Shown: positions 29,219-37,360 of the stretch, piece after piece
How the letters are laid out: every line of letters starts with the position of its first letter
Numbering within the stretch: the first letter of the stretch is position 1
Assembly (NCBI GenBank): GCA_964420605.1
Contig: CAYQUC010000008.1
Location: 1-64,000 of the forward strand
Direction: 5' to 3'
DNA from: CAYQUC01 sp964420605
Lineage (GTDB): Bacteria; Pseudomonadota; Gammaproteobacteria; UBA6429; Thiohalophilaceae
Length of the DNA: 64,000 nucleotides
Translations under genes and position numbers: made by a program
Notes under the pieces: generated by a model
What the model saw: only the letters and a program-made list of their open reading frames with translations
What the model was told of the DNA's origin: nothing
The model's database searches: none

Positions 29219-29265
29219 TTAGGCTTTAGATGCACAATCTGCTGGCTTTATGTTTTAAAGCCTAA
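29219..29265 (-). promoter_or_regulatory. competing hairpins in the rnpA leader
   Basis: On the + strand, TTAGGCTTTA (29219-29228) and a second GGCTTTA (29244-29250) can each pair with the same TAAAGCC (29256-29262, extended to TAAAGCCTAA at 29265). The resulting hairpins are mutually exclusive: a 10-bp stem with a 27-base loop, or a 7-bp stem with a 5-base loop. In the minus-strand transcript this lies about 70-115 bases before the TTG start of rnpA. It looks like an attenuator or processing element, but this is inferred from pairing only. Confidence 0.45.
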
Positions 29266-29344
29266 TTGCTCTAGTTAATTTATTGCTAAATTACTAATTA
29301 CCTATGTGCGGATATCGTTAATCGCCTAAAGTACTCAAATTGCG

Positions 29345-29386
29345 CGACTGTTGGCTTTTCTGAGTAATCAGAAATTTAAACAGTCG
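29345..29386 (-). promoter_or_regulatory. strong hairpin between rpmH and rnpA
   Basis: A near-perfect 42-base dyad lies just downstream of rpmH on the minus strand. The outer stem is CGACTGTT / AACAGTCG (29345-29352, 29379-29386) and the inner stem is TTTCTGA / TCAGAAA (29357-29363, 29368-29374), with a 4+4 internal loop and a 4-base loop. No T-run follows on the minus strand, so it may be a processing or stabilising structure rather than a simple terminator. Confidence 0.6.
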
Positions 29387-29415
29387 TTTACTATTGTCGC
29401 AATACTAAATTCGAA

Positions 29416-29550
29416 TTAAGCGCTAAGACGTTTACGTCCGCGAGCACGACGTGCTTTGATAACCTTGCGGCCACCGATTGTTTTCATACGTGCACGAAAA
29501 CCGTGAGTACGTTTACGTTTTAAGGTACTAGGCTGAAACGTTCTTTTCAT
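29416..29550 (-). CDS. rpmH: 50S ribosomal protein L34
   Basis: The 44-residue highly basic protein begins MKRTFQPS and contains HGFRARMKT and GRKVIKARRARGRKRLSA, the full L34 signature. It is a structural protein of the large ribosomal subunit and the first gene of the leftward rpmH-rnpA-yidD-yidC-mnmE block. It is shorter than most automatic length cut-offs. A promoter with TTGACA is found ~130-160 bases upstream. Confidence 0.97.
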   Translation of the reverse strand: MKRTFQPSTLKRKRTHGFRARMKTIGGRKVIKARRARGRKRLSA

Positions 29551-29678
29551 GTTCTTAAACCATTTTTAATTAAAGATTAACTTAAGCCGATAGTCTGATA
29601 CCATCATTTAGTTATTATACCAATGGATGATAGCCGCACTTGCCTGACTCGTATTTCTACTACTGTAAAGAGCCGAGA

Positions 29679-29708
29679 AAGATACTGTGGATCAGGTGCT
29701 TTTGTCAA
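29679..29708 (-). promoter_or_regulatory. sigma70-type promoter for rpmH
   Basis: On the minus strand, a perfect -35 TTGACA (29703-29708) is followed after 18 bases by TATCTT (29679-29684), a fair -10. It points at rpmH, leaving a ~125-base leader. It is embedded in the dyad at 29682-29724. Confidence 0.55.
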
Positions 29709-29724
29709 CTGATCATCACAGTAT
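29682..29724. promoter_or_regulatory. large dyad between rpmH and dnaA
   Basis: ATACTGTG-GATCAG (29682-29695) pairs with CTGATC-at-CACAGTAT (29709-29724), a 14-bp stem with one 2-base bulge and a 13-base loop. TTTT follows on the + strand. Each arm holds a GATC. The dyad overlaps the rpmH promoter and lies about 70 bases left of the DnaA box, so it could be an operator, a rightward terminator or an origin element. Confidence 0.5.
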
Positions 29725-29796
29725 TTTACTAAAAATAACCACAAAACCATTATAAAAAAACACTTTTACAAAAATACTGTAAATTAGCGCATTTGC

Positions 29797-29827
29797 TTGT
29801 GGATAACTTGTGCGAGCCAGAGTAATA
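29797..29827 (+). promoter_or_regulatory. DnaA box and promoter-like element upstream of dnaA
   Basis: A perfect DnaA box (TGTGGATAA, minus-strand TTATCCACA, 29798-29806) is followed by ACTTGTG, CGAGCCA and AGTAATA; TAATAT at 29823-29828 could be a -10. The same arrangement recurs after dnaA at 31339-31376. It probably serves DnaA autoregulation (inference). Confidence 0.65.
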
Positions 29828-29916
29828 TTATCAACTGCTTGGCACAATCCCAGCATAAAACCAGAACAAGACACGAAATAAACTCATTAAAATCAAATAG
29901 TTAGGAGAATCGCGTA

Positions 29917-31278
29917 ATGAATAGCGTTTGGGATAAATGTCTCGATCGTTTAGAGGGTGAATTGACCCCACAACAATTCAATACATGGATCCGTCCGCTG
30001 CATGCCGTCCAAAATAATCAACAATTATGTTTACTAGCGCCTAACCAATTCGTTTTAGACTGGATTAATGATCGTTTTATCAACCGAATCAGCGAAATTG
30101 TGTCATTACTTGACCACGATGGCGACATTATTGAAGATGTAACGATCCAAATTGGCAGTGCCGATAATCAGGCTAGCCTCACTAAATTAACATCTGAGAA
30201 AACATTCAAGCCGATTCGACAATCTGCTTCAAAAACCAAAAACAGCCAAATTAAAAATAATAGTAATTTAAATCCTAAATTTATATTTGATAGTTTTGTT
30301 GAAGGCAAGTCCAATCAATTGGGTAAAGCTGCCTCCATCCAAGTTGGAGAAAATCCTGGTGATGCCTATAATCCGTTATTTATTTACGGTGGTGTCGGTT
30401 TAGGCAAAACCCATTTGATGCACGCAGTTGGTAATATGATTTTGCAAAATAACCCAAACGCCAATGTTGTGTATTTGCATTCTGAACGTTTTGTTCAAGA
30501 CATGGTAAAAGCACTGCAACACAATACCATTAATGAATTTAAACGTTACTATCGTTCAGTCGATGCATTATTAATTGATGACATTCAATTTTTTGCAAAA
30601 AAAGAACGCTCGCAAGAAGAGTTCTTTCATACCTTTAATGCTTTATTAGAAGGCCAAAAGCAAGTCATCCTCACCTCTGATCGCTACCCAAAAGAAGTCG
30701 ATGGTTTAGAAGAACGATTAAAGTCACGCTTTGGTTGGGGCTTAACAGTTGCCATTGAAGCACCCGAACTTGAAACCCGAGTTGCAATTTTAATGAGCAA
30801 GGCTGAACAAGCCAATATTGAACTACCCAATGAAGTCGCATTTTTAATTGCAAAGTGTATCCGTTCCAACATTCGAGAACTCGAAGGTGCATTACGCCGT
30901 GTTAGTGCCAATTCACAGTTTACCGGCCAACCCGTGACACTCGAACTTGCAAAAGATGCACTACGTGATTTATTAGCACTACAAGATAAATTGGTCACCA
31001 TCGAAAATATTCAAAAAACCGTAGCTGAATATTACAAAATTCGTGTTGCTGATCTACTATCAAAAAGACGCAATCGATCTATTGCACGACCGCGACAAAT
31101 GGCAATGTCATTATGCAAAGAATTAACAAACCACAGTTTGCCTGAAATTGGTGATGCATTTGGTGGCCGGGATCACACCACCATTTTGCACGGTTGTCGA
31201 AAAATAGCCGAGTTACTCGAAACCGATTCTCGAATAAAAGAAGATCAGTCAAATTTAATTCGAACTTTAAGTACTTAA
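29917..31278 (+). CDS. dnaA: chromosomal replication initiator DnaA
   Basis: DnaA binds DnaA boxes and unwinds oriC. The 453-residue protein shows domain I (1-85), a low-complexity linker (~100-120), the AAA+ ATPase with Walker A GGVGLGKT at 159-166, Walker B LLIDDIQFF and the arginine-finger region, and domain IV with the DnaA signature GRDHTTILHGCRKI near the end. A GGAG ribosome binding site lies about nine bases before the ATG. The gene faces right, divergent from rpmH. Confidence 0.98.
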   Translation: MNSVWDKCLDRLEGELTPQQFNTWIRPLHAVQNNQQLCLLAPNQFVLDWINDRFINRISEIVSLLDHDGDIIEDVTIQIGSADNQASLTKLTSEKTFKPIRQSASKTKNSQIKNNSNLNPKFIFDSFVEGKSNQLGKAASIQVGENPGDAYNPLFIYGGVGLGKTHLMHAVGNMILQNNPNANVVYLHSERFVQDMVKALQHNTINEFKRYYRSVDALLIDDIQFFAKKERSQEEFFHTFNALLEGQKQVILTSDRYPKEVDGLEERLKSRFGWGLTVAIEAPELETRVAILMSKAEQANIELPNEVAFLIAKCIRSNIRELEGALRRVSANSQFTGQPVTLELAKDALRDLLALQDKLVTIENIQKTVAEYYKIRVADLLSKRRNRSIARPRQMAMSLCKELTNHSLPEIGDAFGGRDHTTILHGCRKIAELLETDSRIKEDQSNLIRTLST

Positions 31279-31339
31279 ATTGACTATAAAATAAACACTA
31301 TAACTGAGGATAAAGCTGGGTATAAAATGCCAATAAGTT

Positions 31340-31348
31340 TGTGGATAA
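31340..31348 (-). promoter_or_regulatory. DnaA box
   Basis: A perfect TTATCCACA on the minus strand (TGTGGATAA on +), part of the element that is duplicated upstream of dnaA. Confidence 0.75.
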
Positions 31349-31385
31349 GTTGTGAATTGATCGAGCCAAAGTAATAAAGACTGAG

Positions 31386-31394
31386 TTATCCACA
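31386..31394 (+). promoter_or_regulatory. DnaA box
   Basis: A perfect TTATCCACA followed by ATCCACACA, a weaker partial second box. Confidence 0.75.
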
Positions 31395-31494
31395 ATCCAC
31401 ACACAGATAATACAGAACCAAAATGGCATCTATCCGGAGCCTTTGAAGTGATTTAAGATGTTGAAAATTATAATGAAATATTACTTATCCACAG

Positions 31495-31503
31495 ATTTAG
31501 TGG
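31495..31503 (+). promoter_or_regulatory. DnaA box next to the AT-rich tract
   Basis: A perfect TTATCCACA immediately left of the TAA-repeat tract, in the position expected of the box that loads DnaA onto the unwinding element. Confidence 0.75.
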
Positions 31504-31590
31504 TGCTTAATAATAATAATAATAAGTAGATATATAAATAATAATATTAATAGATAGCTTGGATAAAACGCTAAATATCAGGAATAAAAA

Positions 31591-32703
31591 ATGAAAGTAT
31601 CCATTAACAGAGAAATTTTATTAGCACCACTACAGTCTGTTTGCAGTGTCGTTGAACGAAAACAAACATTGCCAATATTATCTAATATTTTAATTCAATT
31701 TAGCCCAGACACTTTAATTTTAACTGGGACTGATCTTGAAGTTGAAATGATTACTAAAATTAATTTAGCAAGTGATGATGCGCCAACTGAAAGTGGTCGT
31801 ATCACTCTACCCGCTAGAAAGTTTTTAGATATTGTAAAAGCACTTCCTGAAAATGCGATTATAAAAATTAATATTGAAAAGGATCGTGCAGAAATTCGTT
31901 CTGGTCGGAGTCGATTTGTTTTAGCAACATTAGATGCTGATGAGTTTCCAAGTTTAGAAGCATTAAAAAATCCATTTACATTTTTTGTTGTGCAATCTAA
32001 TTTAAAACACTTACTCGATAAAACCCAATTTTCAATGGCACAACAAGATGTGCGTTATTATTTAAATGGCTTATTACTCGAATTAAATAATGATAATTTA
32101 CGTGCAGTGGCTACTGATGGTCATCGTTTGGCACTGTGTGATGTTAATGCCAATATTGCAATACCAGAAGCCTTGCAAGTTATTATTCCACGCAAAGGCG
32201 TTACTGAACTGTCTCGTTTATTAAGCAGTAACGATAGCGAAATTGAATTACAAGTTAGCAAAAACCATATTAAAGCGACCATGCCAAATTTTACCTTCAC
32301 CTCCAAGCTTATCGATGGCAAGTTTCCTGATTATGAAAAGGTCATTCCTAAAAATTTAAACATATCAATTGATTTTGATCGAATCGAATTACACTCGGCA
32401 TTACAGCGCGCATCAGTATTGTCCAATGAAAAATACCGTGGAATGCGATTGACCCTAGCAGATAATTTATTGAAGGCCACGGTGCATAATCCAGAACAAG
32501 ATGAAGCAGAAGAGGAAATGGAGATAAGTTATCAGGGAGAAGCTTTGGACATCGGCTTTAATGTTAGTTATTTCCTAGATGCATTAAATGCCATTGAAAA
32601 TGAGACTGTGAATATGAATCTATTGGATTCGAATAGTAGTTGTTTGCTACAAACTGGTGCAGACTCTGATTGTAAATACGTCATTATGCCAATGCGATTA
32701 TAA
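31591..32703 (+). CDS. dnaN: DNA polymerase III beta clamp
   Basis: The sliding clamp tethers polymerase III to DNA. The 370-residue length and three-domain order are typical: LAPLQSVCSVVERKQTLPIL at the N-terminus, VRYYLNGLLLEL and ATDGHRLA in the middle, KFPDYEKVIPK, and the C-terminal YVIMPMRL clamp end. It begins after the oriC region and precedes recF by 62 bases. Confidence 0.98.
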   Translation: MKVSINREILLAPLQSVCSVVERKQTLPILSNILIQFSPDTLILTGTDLEVEMITKINLASDDAPTESGRITLPARKFLDIVKALPENAIIKINIEKDRAEIRSGRSRFVLATLDADEFPSLEALKNPFTFFVVQSNLKHLLDKTQFSMAQQDVRYYLNGLLLELNNDNLRAVATDGHRLALCDVNANIAIPEALQVIIPRKGVTELSRLLSSNDSEIELQVSKNHIKATMPNFTFTSKLIDGKFPDYEKVIPKNLNISIDFDRIELHSALQRASVLSNEKYRGMRLTLADNLLKATVHNPEQDEAEEEMEISYQGEALDIGFNVSYFLDALNAIENETVNMNLLDSNSSCLLQTGADSDCKYVIMPMRL

Positions 32704-32765
32704 GTCACTGACTACTAGCATAATAAAAGAACCTACTTGAAAAGCAGTCTTAGTAATCACACATT

Positions 32766-33839
32766 ATGAGTTTAAAACAATTACGCGTACATCATGTCCG
32801 TAATTTAACTGAGATCGATATAGAGCCCTGCTCTAGTCTAAATATATTTTATGGCGCTAACGCCAGTGGTAAAACAAGTTTACTGGAATCTATTTCCATT
32901 CTGGGTACTGCTCGTTCGTTTAGAACAAATCACATAAAACAAATTATTCAATACCAACAAGACGGGCTTACAGTATTTGGTCAACTTGATGACGGCACAA
33001 CAACGATCCCCATGGGCATTGAAAAGACTCGTTCAGCAACTACTGTTCGAATCAAAGGTGAAACGCTTAAACAAGCGTCCGAGTTAAGTAAATTAATGCC
33101 CGTTGTTAGCTTGCATCCAGAATTACATCGTCTCGTATCTGAAGGTCCAAAGTTTCGCCGACAGTTTCTCGACATGGGAGTGTTTCACGTGGAACATCAA
33201 TTTTTGGTTGTTTGGCAAAATTATCATAAAGTCCTGCGTCAGCGTAATGCTGCACTACGACAACAACAGTCTGATGATTTAATTACGATATGGGATAAAG
33301 ATTTAATAAAACACGGTAATGCTATTTCTGATATGCGCGTGGATTATTTAAAACGTCTACAACCTTATTTTGAAAGCACGGCGACTACCCTACTCGGTTT
33401 TATTCCAGATATTAACTATCATTTAGGATGGCCAAAAGATCGTGATTATCAAACTGCACTGAATGACAGTTTTATCACCGATAAAGAACATCACTATACC
33501 CGATGTGGTCCACATCGCGCTGATATACGTTTTAGCCATGAAGGTACACCCGTACAACATTGTTTTTCTCGAGGGCAACAAAAAATGCTGGTTACGATCC
33601 TGTTATTATCACAAGCTTTGTTATTACGTGAAAAACAACAACAGTGTATTATCCTAGTTGATGATTTAGCAGCAGAGTTGGATGAACAACATAGACTGCT
33701 GTTCATGCAATTATTATCTGATACGAATGCTCAGTGTTTTATTACGTTAACTGATCCGAGTTTATTAAATATTGATCCTGAGTCGGACACAAAATTGTTT
33801 CACGTGGAACATGGAATGATAACACCGGATTCAGCGTAG
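32766..33839 (+). CDS. recF: DNA replication and repair protein RecF
   Basis: RecF is an SMC-like ATPase that loads RecA at gaps. The 357-residue protein has Walker A YGANASGKTSLLE, the conserved FRRQFLDMGVFH, the SRGQQKML signature, and Walker B LVDDLAAELD. Two 16-bp parS sites lie inside this gene and both encode the pentapeptide FHVEH in the same frame. It follows dnaN and is separated from gyrB by 1 kb of repeats instead of the usual short gap. Confidence 0.97.
   Translation: MSLKQLRVHHVRNLTEIDIEPCSSLNIFYGANASGKTSLLESISILGTARSFRTNHIKQIIQYQQDGLTVFGQLDDGTTTIPMGIEKTRSATTVRIKGETLKQASELSKLMPVVSLHPELHRLVSEGPKFRRQFLDMGVFHVEHQFLVVWQNYHKVLRQRNAALRQQQSDDLITIWDKDLIKHGNAISDMRVDYLKRLQPYFESTATTLLGFIPDINYHLGWPKDRDYQTALNDSFITDKEHHYTRCGPHRADIRFSHEGTPVQHCFSRGQQKMLVTILLLSQALLLREKQQQCIILVDDLAAELDEQHRLLFMQLLSDTNAQCFITLTDPSLLNIDPESDTKLFHVEHGMITPDSA
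33181..33196 (+). promoter_or_regulatory. parS centromere site 1
   Basis: TGTTTCACGTGGAACA is a perfect 16-bp match (reverse complement TGTTCCACGTGAAACA) to the general bacterial parS consensus TGTTNCACGTGAAACA. It lies within recF, about 2 kb from oriC, where ParB-bound centromeres usually cluster. Confidence 0.85.
33796..33811 (+). promoter_or_regulatory. parS centromere site 2
   Basis: This is a second, identical TGTTTCACGTGGAACA in recF, 615 bp from the first and in the same orientation and reading frame. Two identical copies so close are very unlikely by chance. Confidence 0.85.
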
Positions 33840-33915
33840 GTTTTAGTGTGTTGAATTGATAATTTGAAGAGCACTGTATTATATTTTTAAGATAGTATTT
33901 CTTTTTCGCTCACAT

Positions 33916-34650
33916 GTCATACCAGTAATGACAATAAACGTTTGTCATATTTACCGGTGAGTATCTACAGTTTAAATCTGGGTGGTGTAGTAACTGATAT
34001 ACCGAGCAAATGAAAGCCGGTCGAAAAGATCATCAGGATGACGGATTAAAATGAGTCTTTTTTTTGCCGCAGATAAAACAGGTTAAAGTTAATATAGCGC
34101 TTCTTAGCGCTACGTCATACCGGCAATGAGAATAAACGTTTGTCATATTTACAGGTGAGTATCTACAGTTTAAATTTAGGTGATGTAATAACTGATATAC
34201 CGAGAAATGAAGCCCAGTCGGAAAGAGCATCAGGATGATGGATTAAAATGAGTATTTCTTTTGCCACAGAGAAAACAGGTTAAAGTAATATAGCCTTCTT
34301 GGTACAGCGTCATACCGACAAAGATAATAAATGTTTGTCCCGTTTACAGGCTGGTATTCACAGTTTAAATCTAGGTGATGCAGCAACTGATATACCGAGC
34401 ATATGGAACCTGGCCAAAATAGATCACCGGATGATGGATTGAAGTGAGTATTTCGTTGTCTCTTCGAGAAGATGGATTCAACTAATTATTTTTATTTCGC
34501 CACAGAGAAGATAGCTTAAAATGAATATCGTCTTTTCCCCTCTGAGTTTTACCTGCAATGATAATAAACGCTTGTTACGTTCACAGGCCGGTATCCACAG
34601 TTTAAAGTTGGGTGGTGTGGTAACTATTCACGAAGCTAACAGGTTAAATA
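33916..34650. repeat. four decayed tandem copies of a ~200-bp unit
   Basis: The unit starts recur at 33916, 34114, 34309 and 34545 (spacings 198, 195 and 236; the last includes ~40 extra bases). Each unit has a ~127-bp core beginning GTCATACC-like, then AATAAACG-TTGTC, a STATCYACAG-like segment, CAGTTTAAA, GGTGRTG and TGATATACCGAG, and ending near CAGGATGAC/GGATGATGG, so the core ends are GTCAT / ATGAC inverted. A ~70-bp spacer (GATTAAAATGAGT, then GCCACAGA-AAACAGGTTAAAGT) follows. The fourth copy is truncated. No convincing gene is present. Each copy contains a TATCCACAG-like segment near a DnaA-box core. Confidence 0.85.
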
Positions 34651-34886
34651 AATATTACTTTATCGCCAATTTTTAATTTAAAAATCACTTAATAATAATG
34701 CTGAGTTTTAGTGAATTATTAACAACTTATGATTAATTATAATTATTAAATAAATTCAAAAAAGCCACTAATAGTGATCTTCTCAGAGCAGATAGTGGTA
34801 CACTGGTACGTTCAATTTTAGAGTACAAGAATTAATAATACCTGTACTTAAATATCCATTTTTCATCTACATAAAGAAGACTCGAT
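34651..34886. other. AT-rich gyrB leader
   Basis: No gene is seen. A hairpin CCACTA / TAGTGG (34765-34770, 34793-34798) lies ~90-120 bases before the gyrB start and may be part of the leader. The ATG at 34887 is preceded by AAAGAAGA as a modest ribosome binding site. Confidence 0.35.
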
Positions 34887-37292
34887 ATGGCTGACGATAA
34901 TTACGATTCCTCCAGTATTAAAGTCCTTAAAGGATTAGATGCAGTTCGCAAGCGCCCAGGTATGTACATCGGTGATACTGATGATGGTACCGGTTTGCAT
35001 CACATGGTGTTTGAGGTAGTTGATAACTCTATCGATGAAGCGCTCGCGGGTCATTGCTCGAGTATCGATATCAAAATTCATTCTGATGGCTGCATTACCG
35101 TTCAGGATAATGGTCGAGGAATTCCAACCGAACAGCATGAGGAAGGAAAATCTGCAGCAGAAGTTATCATGACGGTACTACATGCCGGTGGTAAGTTTGA
35201 TGATAACTCTTACAAAGTTTCAGGTGGATTACACGGTGTGGGTATTTCCGTGGTTAACGCCTTATCTGAACGATTAATTTTAACGATTCGTCGAGGCGGT
35301 AAAATTTATCAGCAAGAATATAATAATGGCGATCCAGAATCAGATTTAAAAGCTATTGGTGATACTGAAGATTCTGGTACCAAGGTAAAATTTTTACCAA
35401 GTAAAGTAATTTTTAAAGACACAACCTATCATTACGATATTCTGGCTAAACGTTTACGCGAGTTATCATTCTTAAATTCGGGAGTTCGAATTACATTATC
35501 CGATGAGCGTGATGATAAGAAAGATGTTTTTGAATACGAAGGTGGTATTCGCGCTTTTGTCGAGCATTTAAATCGCAAGAAAACCCCACTGCATCCTGAA
35601 GTGTTTTATATCGATATGGAAAAAGACGGTATGCGGGTTGAAGTGGCCATGCAATGGAACGACTCGTATCAGGAAAATATTTATTGTTTTACCAACAATA
35701 TTCCTCAACGTGATGGTGGTTCACATCTTGCCGGATTTCGTGGCGCATTAACGCGAACCTTAAATAACTATATTGAAAAATCCGTTGTCGCTAAAAAAGC
35801 CAAAGTTAGTCCAACTGGTGATGATGCTCGAGAAGGCTTAACGGCTATTTTGTCAGTTAAAGTGCCAGACCCAAAATTTTCTTCTCAAACAAAAGACAAA
35901 TTAGTGTCCTTGGAAGTTAAAGGTGCTGTTGAGTCGGTTGTTGGAGAAAAGTTTACAGATTACTTAGCTGAGTCACCACAAGATGCTAAAGCCATTGCGA
36001 ATAAGATGGTTGAAGCCGCACGTGCTAGAGAAGCTGCGCGTAAGGCGCGTGAAATGACCCGTCGTAAAGGCGCGCTTGATGTTGCTGGTTTGCCTGGCAA
36101 ATTAGCCGACTGTCAGGAAAAAGATCCCGCCTTGTCTGAATTATTCCTAGTCGAAGGGGACTCCGCTGGCGGTTCAGCCAAGCAAGGTCGTGATAGAAAG
36201 TACCAAGCTATTTTGCCGTTAAAAGGTAAAATCTTAAATGTTGAGAAAGCCCGTTTCGATAAAATGTTGTCTTCAGTCGAAGTCGGCACTCTTATTACGG
36301 CGTTAGGTTGCGGTATTGGCCGTGAAGAATTTAATCCAGATAAGTTACGCTATCACCGTATTATTATTATGACTGATGCGGATGTTGATGGCTCGCACAT
36401 TCGTACTTTGCTGCTCACGTTTTTTTATCGTCAAATGCCTGAGATTGTCGAGCGTGGTCATATTTATATCGCACAACCACCGTTGTACAAAGTTAAGAAA
36501 GGCAAACAAGAACGCTACGTGAAGGATGATGCTGAATTAAACCAACACTTGTTACAACTAGCCATGGGTGGTGCCGAGTTATACGTAAATGATGCTGCAC
36601 CTGCTTTGTCAGGCCCTGCCCTTGAAACTCTGGCGAATCAATTTGTTCAAGTCAAAGCGACTATTAAGCGTTTAGCACGTCGCTATAATGAGCGCATTTT
36701 AATGAAGTTATTAAACATGCCTAAACTGGATGCTGAAGCAAGTAAAGATCAAATTAATATTTGGTTTTCAGATTTAGTTGAACAGCTTAATGCCACATCC
36801 ATTAATGGTGAACAGTTTTCATTCCATGATGTAAAAGACGGTGATCAAATTGATTGGAATGTCATTATGGTTATCGCTAGGCATGGAGTGAGTACTAACT
36901 TCGATTTTGGCAGTGATTTCTTTAATTCAGGTGAATATACTTCTATTCAAAATCTGTCTTTAGAATTGACGGGGTTGATAGAACCTACTGCCTACGTCAA
37001 ACGTGGTGATAAAGAGACAGCAATTACCAGCTTTAAAGAAGCAATTGAGTGGTTGATTAAGGATGCAGCTAAAGGCCAGCATATCCAACGCTACAAAGGT
37101 CTTGGTGAAATGAATCCGGATCAACTTGCTGAAACCACCATGAGTTATGAAACACGTCATTTGTTACAGGTGAGGATTGAAGATGCTATCGCGGCTGATG
37201 AAGTCTTTACAACGTTAATGGGTGATCAAGTTGAGCCTCGCCGCGAGTTTATTGAGACTAATGCATTAAATGTTGCGAACCTTGATGTTTAA
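34887..37292 (+). CDS. gyrB: DNA gyrase subunit B
   Basis: GyrB provides the ATPase and TOPRIM parts of gyrase, which introduces negative supercoils. The 801-residue length is the gram-negative long form. Seen are the GHKL ATPase with VRKRPGMYIGDTDDGTGLHH and DNGRGIP, the GGLHGVG loop, LVEGDSAGGSAKQGRDRKYQ from about 422, TDADVDGSHIRTLLLTFF (TOPRIM), and the C-terminal RYKGLGEMNPDQL tail. It is separated from recF by the repeat array. Confidence 0.98.
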   Translation: MADDNYDSSSIKVLKGLDAVRKRPGMYIGDTDDGTGLHHMVFEVVDNSIDEALAGHCSSIDIKIHSDGCITVQDNGRGIPTEQHEEGKSAAEVIMTVLHAGGKFDDNSYKVSGGLHGVGISVVNALSERLILTIRRGGKIYQQEYNNGDPESDLKAIGDTEDSGTKVKFLPSKVIFKDTTYHYDILAKRLRELSFLNSGVRITLSDERDDKKDVFEYEGGIRAFVEHLNRKKTPLHPEVFYIDMEKDGMRVEVAMQWNDSYQENIYCFTNNIPQRDGGSHLAGFRGALTRTLNNYIEKSVVAKKAKVSPTGDDAREGLTAILSVKVPDPKFSSQTKDKLVSLEVKGAVESVVGEKFTDYLAESPQDAKAIANKMVEAARAREAARKAREMTRRKGALDVAGLPGKLADCQEKDPALSELFLVEGDSAGGSAKQGRDRKYQAILPLKGKILNVEKARFDKMLSSVEVGTLITALGCGIGREEFNPDKLRYHRIIIMTDADVDGSHIRTLLLTFFYRQMPEIVERGHIYIAQPPLYKVKKGKQERYVKDDAELNQHLLQLAMGGAELYVNDAAPALSGPALETLANQFVQVKATIKRLARRYNERILMKLLNMPKLDAEASKDQINIWFSDLVEQLNATSINGEQFSFHDVKDGDQIDWNVIMVIARHGVSTNFDFGSDFFNSGEYTSIQNLSLELTGLIEPTAYVKRGDKETAITSFKEAIEWLIKDAAKGQHIQRYKGLGEMNPDQLAETTMSYETRHLLQVRIEDAIAADEVFTTLMGDQVEPRREFIETNALNVANLDV

Positions 37293-37360
37293 CTAAACTG
37301 TATCGCAAATATAATCAGTAAACTGCGTAATACGGTTTTGATCTCTAATAAAAAAACTAA

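Larger units (their letters stand above)
31279..31590. other. probable replication origin (oriC) between dnaA and dnaN
   Basis: These 312 bases carry three perfect DnaA boxes (31340-31348 inverted, 31386-31394 and 31495-31503 direct). After the last box an AT-rich tract follows (31508-31555) with TAA/TAATAA triplet repeats, fitting a DnaA-trio-like unwinding element. Genes diverge around the rpmH-dnaA block, consistent with an origin. GATC occurs only once, so there is no SeqA/Dam-type cluster. This is the best-supported oriC site in the window, though the rpmH-dnaA gap with one box cannot be excluded. Confidence 0.75.

Noticed and set aside
30671..31001. Minus-strand frames overlapping dnaA
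   Set aside because: They are in the antisense frame of the intact dnaA gene and show no domain signals.
34033..34230. 65-residue open frame on the minus strand inside the repeat array
   Set aside because: It overlaps the diverged repeat units, has no conserved features across copies, and no ribosome binding site.
33916..34650. CRISPR array in the recF-gyrB gap
   Set aside because: Units are ~200 bp, imperfect, and include the spacer-like segment as part of the repeat; there are no short identical repeats or cas genes.
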